A DNA stretch of 21,467 nt, from positions 1 to 21,467 of the IMG/VR virus record IMGVR_UViG_3300024520_000555; one strand, written 5' to 3'. The position numbers and the translations under genes were made by a program. The notes beneath the pieces are model-generated. The model was not told the DNA's origin, did no database searches, and saw only the letters and a program-made list of their open reading frames with translations. Positions 8,501-16,163 of this stretch are shown in pieces; the first letter of the stretch is position 1; each line of letters opens with the position of its first letter. This stretch comes from a virus.

Positions 8501-9230
8501 GTTCACACCCGCTGGCCCAGGTGGCGGCGGAACAAGAGAACAGGTTGAGGAGGCTCCTGAGGGCACTGTTTCAGATGAAGATGCTATGCGTGACTTCCTG
8601 ACTGGAAGTGGCTGGAGACTTGCGTCATCGCCCGACACTGAGGCCAATCTTGTTCAGCACAGGGAATTAATTGATTTGGGCATATTCCCTGAAATGAATG
8701 ATGCAAAACTTTTCAGCTTTATGTCTTCAGAAACAAAAATAAATGAAGCAGCTAATGAAAATATAGATGCAAAATCTGTACTGGCAAAGTTTGTTCCGAT
8801 AACAAAAGGACTTAAACCATCAGACCTTGAAGATATTTCCAAAATATTTTTTACGGAAAATCCTTTAAGAACTAAAAAAGCAAGTGTGCCTGCTAAAGAT
8901 CAAAATAAGATAACCAAAGGCATGACACCTGAGGGCGCTGCGCTCTTTAATAAAATATTAGATAATCCAACCCGTTATCTTGTAATGGCAACTCTCGAAG
9001 AGCTTGAAATATTGAGTGCTTCCTCTCTGCCTGAATCATTCCTTGAATTTGTTGATGATGAAATACAAGTCAGAATGTCTCAGAAAGAGCCCCAGAGAGC
9101 AGGAGAAACGCGGGAAGAATATTGGAAACGCATGCATCTTAAAAAAGCTGGCGAAGAAAAGCGTCTTAAACTTTCGCAACATCTTGAACATCAAAGACTT
9201 TCCGCAAAAAACTATCCTCCGACTGGATAA
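5535..9230 (+). CDS. Large internal virion protein (T7 gp15-position, unusually long)
   Basis: A 1231-residue, largely helical, hydrophilic protein with no signal peptide or clear membrane segment. The N-terminal 150 residues look like other podovirus internal proteins: L-S-E-G-W-S-Q-A-A-D-Q-I (24-35), a long helical region, and F-N-A-A-Y-N-A-S-A-I-A-A-Y-E-Y at about 82-96. Residues about 300-460 are strongly coiled-coil-like. A Pro/Gly linker with G-P-G-G-G-G lies near residue 995, and the C-terminus is highly charged. In T7 the gene at this position encodes gp15, part of the ejected core, about 747 residues; this one is about 480 longer and I recognise no domain in the extra part. No lysozyme or transglycosylase motif was seen. 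The start overlaps the previous stop (TAATG). Confidence 0.65.
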   Translation: MVNRTYRSEISVNIPGIVRSANLSEGWSQAADQIGQLSQHFFNKTAEEIGIKGTKAGTRDVSNLTKDQLKDFQLHDDEEKVFNAAYNASAIAAYEYRIQTHIDEQANTFYLNNQFNLENFLEEFKSFQSGLTQNMDEDLVPSANMYAEQYVSKYGKEIAGNQKRQADKQLSADIDKDVKSKVDTILSNIRNEGEISEATSQEIDALTKTLEDGVTANLVTPEKYNLTFSQLDTSIPRALGYHELRGYTDQIAQSFAPYGGAEIPPPASYFEEQENLRTEAKTASSLFFDAIIDGDHPLTKDMSPDQRTELSELLRQDEKQLLAHEATLQAEIKENQDNNIKVIDSEFELKIEQQATVWLGLLEQGNLTEILTQYYSLEKEINAWKEDNPSNADIHIKANDRLKQLEGELQAAYGKRQTAKNAEDTLQAAQADVTRLMDRPPSLTGMAITKGEKQSIATVYTQLALEITGEPNMARLFLDDRGISEILKLVAKNLPLPDQIINQMNMAGMPNQENSFEIVSGIGQFLKAAVIDHAANDANVGETIEPGEIPPNILAQINNESLANLINISSLANLGVLYEANWHQMNEARRAIDKRENAEESARNANFGSSEEMIDFNLQEALQNWTPKGALNFFEEVNIKRLRGDGTWDAEKAILGKIWEGIWGGKFTTLPIVAILGNKPSDEPLPRFVVEEIRNTAKALMEIYGYSKNGQAKAFQQAFEIIQERNNIGFTNVGGTEKIVPYPLEAQPSSLFVTDIPHAGGAINTLISEMAIYELLAPLFTDNVMFDVDTDFDLYEAIRTGEIEAIPISKQGKENQQQYRFVWHKEEGTTPIYERFGENLIWSLPQDESPPQWLTNVLRKSAEDATVFGEKVPIVQEILFLDNVVKHFSDKYKKTMKLDENNPNLFERIENRASEITQILKMKWGANTGDSTVLEEVPDVGEADQSKIPLSFIGGYSVNEDLTDEKSSARANEIIIALDDDIEAEFTSAFTPAGPGGGGTREQVEEAPEGTVSDEDAMRDFLTGSGWRLASSPDTEANLVQHRELIDLGIFPEMNDAKLFSFMSSETKINEAANENIDAKSVLAKFVPITKGLKPSDLEDISKIFFTENPLRTKKASVPAKDQNKITKGMTPEGAALFNKILDNPTRYLVMATLEELEILSASSLPESFLEFVDDEIQVRMSQKEPQRAGETREEYWKRMHLKKAGEEKRLKLSQHLEHQRLSAKNYPPTG

Positions 9231-9241
9231 GAGTTTAATAA

Positions 9242-12200
9242 ATGGCTGAATCCAGATTTAATAATGAAGCCCCAGGCGAATCTTGGGAGCCTTCGCCTTT
9301 AAATTATAGTCCTCCGACTCCTGCCGGGATGCCGCCTTTCCGCGCAACCGAGTCTTCCGTTATGATTCGCGATCATCAATGGAGTCCGTTGCGGATTATA
9401 TCGGAAGGGTTCAAGCATAATAATATATTTGCCAGCGTTGCTGCTTCCGATTCTCACAATAGGGCTATTAGGCAGGCAGAGGGAGAAGATGCTCCTGATA
9501 TTGATCCATTTGAAATAGGCAAATATTCTCTCATGTTTCCTTTGGAATATGTGGGATTAACCAAAGAAACATCTGTTTATCTAACTGATAGAAGGATTCG
9601 TGAAGAGTTATTGTCTAAACAGATTATGCAGTCTAATGGTTGGTATACCGCACTAGGGTCGCTTGCGGGAGCAGTAACCGACCCCTTGCAAGTAGCAGTT
9701 CCCTTTGGAGCGTTAAAAACAGGCATCGGATTTGCACGTGGTTTTAAAACTACAGCTACACCGACATTCCTGGCTATGACGCTCGATGAAATGATTTTGA
9801 GCGATACTCAGCCAACACGATCAGCCGAAGAAAGTATGATGAATGTAGTTTTGTCTACTGGCATTGTAGGCATATTTGGAGGAATAGCAGGGCAATTTGG
9901 CAGCAAGTATGTCAATAGACTTTCAAAGCAGTATTTGGATGATGTAGATAATTTTTCATCTAGTACTCGCGGTGGTCCAGGGAGTCCTCCCTTTCCAAAA
10001 ACTGGTGGTGGAAGGGAAGTCCATCCAGGCGCGGACGATACACGGCCAATATTTAAAGGTACGGGGGCCGCTGCAACAAGAGAAGGATTTTCTGGCCCAA
10101 CTCCGCGTGAAGAGCGGGAAGCGGCGGGTTTAGCACCGGCATTTGGGCTAGAGAGACTTCCGGATACTCCGTTTAAAAGACTTTTAATGTCTCCGATAAC
10201 ATTTAATCGAGAAGTCACTGCGGGCTTAATCGAAAGCCCCGGTCTATTTTACAATGCGAACTTTCAGCTTCAAGCAACAGAAGTATCTGTAGAAACGAAA
10301 ATTGCTACTAACTGGCTTTATGATCTTGTAGAGACTTTGAATGTCGGTATTACAGAATATGCTTCTATGCGAGGACATAATCTAGGAGACAGTGCAACAG
10401 AACAAGTTATTGGCCGCGCTAAACTTGGTATTCAAGATACTTTTGGTAAAAGTCCTGATGTAACTGAAGCGCAGTATAGAGAGCAAACCACTATAGCCTT
10501 GCGTAATAACGAGGCTCATGAAAATCCAAATGTTGTGACTTATGCAAAACGTGTCAGGAAATTATTAAATAGATTGAGAGATGAGGCTATAGACGCTGGT
10601 TTATTTTCGGCTCATCATCGTTCCAATATTAAAAGACTTAGAACTGAAATTGAAGCACTTGAGGACAGCATTAAAGGTGTTCGTGAGGCTATAGGAAAAC
10701 AAAGAGAAATTATCTCTGAATTAGAAAAGAAAATTGGGGATTCAGAGCTTGCTACGGGAACAGAAGCTATACTGGCCGAATTACAGGCGGCAAGGAAAAA
10801 GTTAACTACATTACAGGGTATTGCCAAAGCCAAGACAGGCAAAAGAAGACAAGAATTAAAGAAAGAAAAATCCCTACAAGAGAATATTGATAGGATTGAA
10901 GAAGAGGGGCCAACTGTCTTCAATGAAGAAGGCTATGTGCCTCGTATTTGGCGCATTGATAAAATAGAGGCAAATGAAGCAGGTTTCCGGGAAGTAATAG
11001 GAAAATACCTACTAGATAAAGGTGTGCCGCTTCGAACTCTTGATAAAGAGCTTGATCTAATGCTTGAGCGCATTCGCCGGGATCATGATTTTGGTGCTTT
11101 AGGCGACAATAATCCAGGCATTGCACGATCTGCAAGAGAACGGCTTATTGATTTGCCTGATAGTGCGCTTTTTGAATTTATTGAAAATGATATTGAAACT
11201 ATCTTGCGGGCGCATGTAAGAACTTTTGCGACTGACTTGGAAATAGTCAAGCGCTTCGACACTGTTGATATGTATGACACAATTCAAGAAATGAAGCGTC
11301 TGGGAGAAGAATATATAAATTCTCTGCCAGCAGCAGAAAAAGCAAAAGCAAAAAAGATTCTTGAGCAAAATATAAATGATATAGGAGATTTAAGAGATAG
11401 GCTGCGTGGCACATATGGCCTTCCCGATGATCCATATAGACTTTTGTCAAGATTTTACAGAGTAATGAAGCAGTGGAATTACATATCAATGCTTGGCGGC
11501 GTAGTTTTGTCGGCTCTTCCTGATCTTGCGAGACCAATGATGACTGAAGGGTTCCATAGAGTGTTTGGAACATCATATGCTCTTCTTCAGCACAGTTCTC
11601 ACATACGAAAATTAAGTCAAAAAGAAACTCATCGTTCGGGAACTGGTGCCGATATGGTGATGAATACTCGCGCTTTAGCGATGTCAGATATGTGGGGAGA
11701 TGTATTTGGCCGTCAAACAGGATTAGAAAAAATTCTTCATCGTGGTGCTGAAGCATTTTCAATGATTAACCTGCTTAATCCCTGGAACGCAGCCATCAAA
11801 GAATGGGCGGGTTCAATTGTTGCTTCCCGCATCTTTGAATCTGCCGATCTCTGGGTTAGAGGAAACGAGGTATGGGGAAAATATAAACAAGCGCCCCATG
11901 ATTTTGTTAAATTGGCACGATCTGGTATCGATCTCCCTATGGCACAACGAATAATGAAAGAGTTCTATAAACATGGTGATATTGGCCATAAAGATGGAAC
12001 GCTTATGCGGGACATTCTTAAAAGCTCAAGACCAAATGATATAGATGCATTTATTGCTCTTCATATCGCGAGAGCTCGTAAACAAGGAAGTGTTTTTCTT
12101 GCGAATACAGACGCATGGGACGATTTAGAAGCTGTTATGCATTTTCGTGCTGCGGTTAAACAAGACGTTGATCGAACCATCGTTACTCCCGGTGCGGCAG

Positions 12201-12727
12201 ATAGACCATTGTGGATGTCTACAGAACTCGGCTCTGTTATTTCTCAATTCAAAGGATTTGCTGTTGGTGCAGCACAGCGTGTTTTGATATCCGGTCTTCA
12301 GGAAAGACAGGCTTATAATCTTTATGGTTTAGCTATGTTAGTTGGAATGGGTGTTTTTGTTAATCAACTGAAAAAAGACCTCTCTGGATATGAATACGGC
12401 CAAGATTCTCTGCCCGAAACAATTCTTGCGGGAATAGATCGCTCGGGAGCTTTGGGGTATTTTACAGATATCGAAAGAGCTTTAGCTGCTTTTTCCAATA
12501 ACTCTAGTATTTTCCAGGGAGAAAGAAATCTTCCTGACAGAGTTGTTGCTGGTTCTATACTTGGCCCAACAGCTTCTCGGCTTATAGACTTACGAAAAGT
12601 ACTGAGCGATACTTCAAGAGGAGAATTTGGTGAAGGTACAGCGGGTGCAATTAGAAGAATGTTTCCATTAAATAATCATTTTGCACTAAACAAAATGTTT
12701 GATGAAGCGCAACAGGCAGCACGGTAG
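9242..12727 (+). CDS. Large internal virion protein (T7 gp16-position ejection protein)
   Basis: A 1161-residue protein in the place of T7 gp16. Several hydrophobic Gly/Ala-rich stretches (about 136-170, 199-220, 745-765 and 1020-1040) could enter the cell envelope. A long coiled coil spans roughly 445-560 and ends in E-E-G-Y-V-P-R-I-W, a motif I associate with very large podovirus internal proteins. The pattern L-G-G-V-V-L-S-A-L-P-D-L-A-R near residue 750 and S-Q-F-K-G-F-A-V-G-A-A-Q near 1003 are also typical. The family is ejected into the host to complete the DNA channel. The N-terminal lytic transglycosylase domain of T7 gp16 is not visible, so wall cleavage must lie elsewhere if present. 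The ribosome binding site is weak. Confidence 0.7.
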   Translation: MAESRFNNEAPGESWEPSPLNYSPPTPAGMPPFRATESSVMIRDHQWSPLRIISEGFKHNNIFASVAASDSHNRAIRQAEGEDAPDIDPFEIGKYSLMFPLEYVGLTKETSVYLTDRRIREELLSKQIMQSNGWYTALGSLAGAVTDPLQVAVPFGALKTGIGFARGFKTTATPTFLAMTLDEMILSDTQPTRSAEESMMNVVLSTGIVGIFGGIAGQFGSKYVNRLSKQYLDDVDNFSSSTRGGPGSPPFPKTGGGREVHPGADDTRPIFKGTGAAATREGFSGPTPREEREAAGLAPAFGLERLPDTPFKRLLMSPITFNREVTAGLIESPGLFYNANFQLQATEVSVETKIATNWLYDLVETLNVGITEYASMRGHNLGDSATEQVIGRAKLGIQDTFGKSPDVTEAQYREQTTIALRNNEAHENPNVVTYAKRVRKLLNRLRDEAIDAGLFSAHHRSNIKRLRTEIEALEDSIKGVREAIGKQREIISELEKKIGDSELATGTEAILAELQAARKKLTTLQGIAKAKTGKRRQELKKEKSLQENIDRIEEEGPTVFNEEGYVPRIWRIDKIEANEAGFREVIGKYLLDKGVPLRTLDKELDLMLERIRRDHDFGALGDNNPGIARSARERLIDLPDSALFEFIENDIETILRAHVRTFATDLEIVKRFDTVDMYDTIQEMKRLGEEYINSLPAAEKAKAKKILEQNINDIGDLRDRLRGTYGLPDDPYRLLSRFYRVMKQWNYISMLGGVVLSALPDLARPMMTEGFHRVFGTSYALLQHSSHIRKLSQKETHRSGTGADMVMNTRALAMSDMWGDVFGRQTGLEKILHRGAEAFSMINLLNPWNAAIKEWAGSIVASRIFESADLWVRGNEVWGKYKQAPHDFVKLARSGIDLPMAQRIMKEFYKHGDIGHKDGTLMRDILKSSRPNDIDAFIALHIARARKQGSVFLANTDAWDDLEAVMHFRAAVKQDVDRTIVTPGAADRPLWMSTELGSVISQFKGFAVGAAQRVLISGLQERQAYNLYGLAMLVGMGVFVNQLKKDLSGYEYGQDSLPETILAGIDRSGALGYFTDIERALAAFSNNSSIFQGERNLPDRVVAGSILGPTASRLIDLRKVLSDTSRGEFGEGTAGAIRRMFPLNNHFALNKMFDEAQQAAR

Positions 12728-12735
12728 GAAGCAAT

Positions 12736-14781
12736 ATGCCAATTACAATTAGTGATACTACTCCAAGGGTTGTAACCGTTGTCGGCGGTACGCCACAAAC
12801 GGCTTTTACTGTTAGTTTTGAATGGTTTGCGGATGCTGATCTCAAAGTCTACAAGGATGGCGTTCTTCAGAGTTTGACCACTCATTACACAGCAACAGGT
12901 GCTGGGGTGTCCGGTGGCGGCACCGTGACCTTTGGAAGTGCTGTTAGTAATGCAACAGTTACCATTATTCGAGATATGGCCATTGCCAGAACTGCCAATT
13001 TCCCTGTTTCCGGATCATTTGATATCGGCGCTTTAAATGATGATCTTGCAAAAATCACGCTTATGCATCTCCAAACTGAGCGTGATATTGAGAAGCTCAT
13101 GTTTAAGGCTGATCCTTTTGATACAGTAAATGATTTTACAATACCAATTAAGGCAACAAGGGCCTCAAAGATATTTGGTTTTGATGCCAATGGCGATCCT
13201 GAAACCACTCTAGCTTCAGCAAATCTTACAACTCTTGGGACAATTACATCTGATATCACGGCTGTAGCCGGTATATCTGCAAATGTAACTACGGTTGCGG
13301 GAATAGCTGCAAATGTTACAGCGGTTGCTGGCGATGCAACTGACATTGGCGCAGTAGCAGCCAAGGCTACCGAAATTGGCCGACTTGGTACAGCAGACGC
13401 TGTTGCTGACATGAATACTCTAGGTACAGCTGCAATCGTGACTGATATGGACTTGTTGGCTACAAGCGCAAACGTCACTGCCATGGGATTGTTGGGAACA
13501 AGCGGTAATGTTACCGCAATGGGATTGCTTGGAGTCTCAGGTGTTATCACAGACATGGGTATTTTAGGCACTGCTGATGTCGTATCAGACATGAATGTTT
13601 TGGGTACGGCTGACGTAGTAACCGATATGAATGTCCTGGCTACATCAGATGTTGTGGCCGATATGAATACCCTGGCTACATCCGATATCGTTACCGATAT
13701 GAATTTGCTGGGAACAAGTGCAAATGTGACCGCGATGGGCCTCCTCGGTGTATCTGGCGTTATCACTGATATGGGAATTTTGGGAACTGCCGACGTAGTA
13801 GCAGACCTGAACACTCTCGGCACCGCCGATGTAGTGTCCGACATGAACACTCTCGGCACGGCTGACGCAGTGAGCGACATGAATACCCTGGCAGCGATAG
13901 CTTCCGACATAACGTCCGTGGCTGCTGATGCAACAGATATCGGGGCCGTGGCAGGGAAAGCCACAGAGATTGGACGGCTTGGCACTGCCGATGCAGTGGC
14001 GGACCTTGCCATCCTAGGCACGGCAGATGTCGTCACAGATATGAACGTGCTCGCTACGGCGGATGTCGTCACAGATATGAATGTGCTCGCCACCGCAGAC
14101 ATAGTCACTGACATGAACACACTCGGCACGAGCGCAAACGTAACCAATATGGCTACTGTGGCGACCAACATTGCTGGTGTTAATTCGTTCGCTGAACGCT
14201 ATCGCGTAGCATCCAGTGATCCGACAGGTAGCCTCGATGAAGGCGACCTCTATTACAACACGACCAGCAACAAGCTCAGATTTTATAACGGCACAAGCTG
14301 GGCGGATTCAGTTGCCACTGCTCAAGTCACATCAGTCGCGATCTCCGGCGCTGATGGCGTTAGCGTTACATCCGGTTCGCCCATCACAACCAGCGGCACC
14401 ATCGCGCTATCCGGCACTGGCCTCACGCCGAGAACAGGTGCAACGGGAAGTGCAAATATCCCGAGCGGAACGACAGCACAGAGAGACGGCTCTCCTGCTG
14501 CGGGGATGTTTAGATATAATTCAACAACCAATGAGTTTGAAGGATATGCCGGTTCTTCCCCGGCCTGGGGATCAATTGGCGGCGGCGCTGGATATTTCCT
14601 AGGCAATACAGCCGCAACCGGCGACACAACTTCAGGGCTTGAAGACATCTTCCGCGTGAATAGCGCTACCTGTGACAACTCATGTGAAATCGCAAGCGGC
14701 ACAAATGCCAGTGCCACGGGACCGCTTACAGTTTCGTCGGGAGTGACAGTAACCGTGAGCGGCGTATTGGCAGTGATATGA
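12736..14781 (+). CDS. Tail fibre with T7 gp17-type N-terminus and repeat stalk
   Basis: A 681-residue fibre. Residues 1 to about 130 match the phage T7 tail fibre N-terminal domain that docks on the tail: V-S-F-E-W-F-A-D-A-D-L-K-V-Y, then a G-G-x-V-T-F strand, I-I-R-D near 78 and a helical L-M-H-L-Q-T-E-R-D segment near 109. Residues 217-384 and 415-474 are 12-residue repeats of the type L-G-T-A-D-V-V-T-D-M-N-V. The C-terminal part has G-D-L-Y-Y-N-T-T-S-N-K-L-R-F-Y-N-G-T (503-520) and a beta-rich end, G-P-L-T-V-S-S-G-V-T-V-T-V, common in fibre tips. It probably forms a trimer joining the virion to the short fibres encoded downstream. Base composition changes to GC-rich inside the repeats. 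AGGAAGC is the ribosome binding site. Confidence 0.85.
   Translation: MPITISDTTPRVVTVVGGTPQTAFTVSFEWFADADLKVYKDGVLQSLTTHYTATGAGVSGGGTVTFGSAVSNATVTIIRDMAIARTANFPVSGSFDIGALNDDLAKITLMHLQTERDIEKLMFKADPFDTVNDFTIPIKATRASKIFGFDANGDPETTLASANLTTLGTITSDITAVAGISANVTTVAGIAANVTAVAGDATDIGAVAAKATEIGRLGTADAVADMNTLGTAAIVTDMDLLATSANVTAMGLLGTSGNVTAMGLLGVSGVITDMGILGTADVVSDMNVLGTADVVTDMNVLATSDVVADMNTLATSDIVTDMNLLGTSANVTAMGLLGVSGVITDMGILGTADVVADLNTLGTADVVSDMNTLGTADAVSDMNTLAAIASDITSVAADATDIGAVAGKATEIGRLGTADAVADLAILGTADVVTDMNVLATADVVTDMNVLATADIVTDMNTLGTSANVTNMATVATNIAGVNSFAERYRVASSDPTGSLDEGDLYYNTTSNKLRFYNGTSWADSVATAQVTSVAISGADGVSVTSGSPITTSGTIALSGTGLTPRTGATGSANIPSGTTAQRDGSPAAGMFRYNSTTNEFEGYAGSSPAWGSIGGGAGYFLGNTAATGDTTSGLEDIFRVNSATCDNSCEIASGTNASATGPLTVSSGVTVTVSGVLAVI
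13384..13887 (+). repeat. 14 tandem 12-codon repeats in the fibre stalk (block 1)
   Basis: Fourteen uninterrupted units of 36 bases encode L-(G/A)-(T/V)-(A/S)-x-x-(V/I)-x-x-M-x-x in the fibre (residues 217-384). Spacing is exact with no insertions. Units are alike at protein level but differ at many synonymous positions; for example the first Leu is TTA at 13564, TTG at 13600 and CTC at 13816. Confidence 0.9.
13978..14157 (+). repeat. Five further 12-codon repeats in the fibre stalk (block 2)
   Basis: Five units (residues 415-474) of the same 12-residue motif follow a 30-residue interruption. The interruption, D-A-T-D-I-G-A-V-A-G-K-A-T-E-I-G-R, closely copies the segment at residues 200-216 that precedes block 1, so a lead-in plus repeats has been duplicated. 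The last unit is degenerate. Confidence 0.85.
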
Positions 14782-14791
14782 GGAGAATTAA

Positions 14792-15766
14792 ATGAGTACC
14801 CTTAAAGCCGATGCGATCACATCGGCCAGTTCAAATACCGATGTTGTAATCACGGGTGCAGGATCAGGCGTCCCTGATATCGAGGCGTCGTTCAAGGTGG
14901 GCGGATCAGCCGGGGTTCCCACTGCTTCAATCCAAGACGATGCCGTAACCCTTGCGAAAATGGCAACGGGGGTTGACGGGGTAGTTATCACCTACGATGC
15001 GTCAGGCAACCCAGTCCACGTTGGCCCGGGAACTGACGGTCAGGTTTTAACCAGTACCGGCGCTGGCAGTCCACCAGCGTTTGAAGCTGTTAGCGTCAAT
15101 AATGGCAACTGGTCGGGCACCGACCTCAGTGTTGCCAATGGTGGAACCGGGGCGTCCACATTCGCATCAAACAACGTCCTATTGGGTAATGGGACGAGCG
15201 CTCTTCAGGTCGTCGCGCCCTCGACAAGTGGGAACATCTTGACGAGCAACGGAAGTACCTGGCAATCGACGGCAGCAGCCAGTGCTGGGATGACCATGGG
15301 AACGGAGGTCGCGACTACTTCCGGTAACAACGTAACATTTGGTAGTATTCCGGCAGGAACTAAGATGATTGTGTTGGGGCTGGACGCCGTGTCAAGCAAC
15401 AGTAGCGGCATACTAATAGTTCAACTAGGAGATTCTGGAGGACTCGAAACATCCGGCTATCTCTCAGTCGCCTCCAGAGCCATAAACGCCAATGTGTCTT
15501 ATACTTCAGGCTCCACCGCTCATTTCTCATTGCAGAACTCCAATGACGGTGCGGGTATCACGCATTCCGGTTCAGTAATTTTTACCTTGCAAGATTCCAC
15601 TAACCATTGCTGGACAATGTTCGGAACCATGTCGTGTCCAGCGTCCAGCAATAGGCAAAATACTTGCGCTGGACGTAAACAGCTATCGGGGGAATTGACA
15701 CAATTAAAATTCTTTAATGCTAGTGGTAGTTTCAACGCCGGTTCGGTGAACATAACTTATATGTAA
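14792..15766 (+). CDS. Short tail fibre / receptor-binding protein 1
   Basis: A 324-residue protein. Residues 1-50 begin M-S-T-L-K-A-D-A-I-T-S and contain G-S-G-V-P-D-I-E-A-S-F-K-V-G, shared almost exactly with the second short fibre. A repeat-like linker holds L-S-V-A-N-G-G-T-G-A-S-T and L-L-G-N-G-T-S-A-L (about 112-136), common in fibre shafts. The C-terminal domain from about 168 has a pattern I know from phage adhesins: I-P-A-G-T-K-M-I-V, V-Q-L-G-D-S-G-G-x-E-T-S-G-Y, and a final F-N-A-G-S-V-N-I-T-Y. It is predicted to bind a cell-surface receptor; which one cannot be read. GAGGAG is the ribosome binding site. The chaperone-like gene follows after 13 bases. Confidence 0.75.
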   Translation: MSTLKADAITSASSNTDVVITGAGSGVPDIEASFKVGGSAGVPTASIQDDAVTLAKMATGVDGVVITYDASGNPVHVGPGTDGQVLTSTGAGSPPAFEAVSVNNGNWSGTDLSVANGGTGASTFASNNVLLGNGTSALQVVAPSTSGNILTSNGSTWQSTAAASAGMTMGTEVATTSGNNVTFGSIPAGTKMIVLGLDAVSSNSSGILIVQLGDSGGLETSGYLSVASRAINANVSYTSGSTAHFSLQNSNDGAGITHSGSVIFTLQDSTNHCWTMFGTMSCPASSNRQNTCAGRKQLSGELTQLKFFNASGSFNAGSVNITYM

Positions 15767-15779
15767 CTAGGAGAATAAT

Positions 15780-16163
15780 ATGTTTCTATCGATCACCGGC
15801 GTCACGGCTGATAATAGATTAGCTAAGTATCAGCCATTTGAGATTGAAGCTGATGCCGACACCCATGCAGCGGCTTACAGCGGGTTTGTGGTTCAAGACC
15901 CCGGCGGTAATCAGTCTTTATGGACAATCGATGCATCCGCAAAGACAGTCACCCGCGATACCGATGTTGAAGCTGCCGCCGCCACCGCTCTGGCTTGGGA
16001 ACAAGTGCGCGGTGAGCGCAATAGGTTGTTGACTGAAACGGACTGGTGGGTTTTGCGTGGTTCGATCACTGACGCACAGACCGCCTATCGCACAGCACTT
16101 CGCGATCTTCCGGCGAACACGGCTGATCCCTCAAATCCCACATGGCCAGAGGAGCCTAGCTGA
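15780..16163 (+). CDS. Tail fibre assembly chaperone-like protein
   Basis: A 127-residue protein ending in the motif of the phage tail assembly chaperone family (PF16778 type): E-R-N-R-L-L-T-E-T-D-W-W (80-91), then Y-R-T-A-L-R-D-L-P (107-115), then P-S-N-P-T-W-P (121 onward in outline). Such proteins are usually encoded just after a fibre gene and assist its folding or trimerisation. The N-terminal 70 residues are a small beta-rich domain. AGGAGAAT precedes the start. Its stop overlaps the start of the next fibre gene (TGATG). The assignment to a specific fibre partner is inference from adjacency. Confidence 0.72.
   Translation: MFLSITGVTADNRLAKYQPFEIEADADTHAAAYSGFVVQDPGGNQSLWTIDASAKTVTRDTDVEAAAATALAWEQVRGERNRLLTETDWWVLRGSITDAQTAYRTALRDLPANTADPSNPTWPEEPS

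Noticed and set aside
9808-10218. Minus-strand frame of 136 codons
   Set aside because: Opposite a continuous plus-strand gene; Ser/Pro/Gly-rich, no recognisable motif or ribosome binding site.
11247-11762. Minus-strand frame of 171 codons inside the gp16-position gene
   Set aside because: Composition is erratic (Leu/Phe/His-rich, no domain) and the plus-strand protein is continuous and family-like over the same span.
12885-14171. Long minus-strand open frame (428 codons) opposite the fibre gene
   Set aside because: It is open because the 36-base repeats on the plus strand recur in phase, so the antisense frame is equally periodic (A-V-P-x-x-x-x-S-x-x-x-S type). It has no convincing start signal and lies opposite a well-supported fibre.
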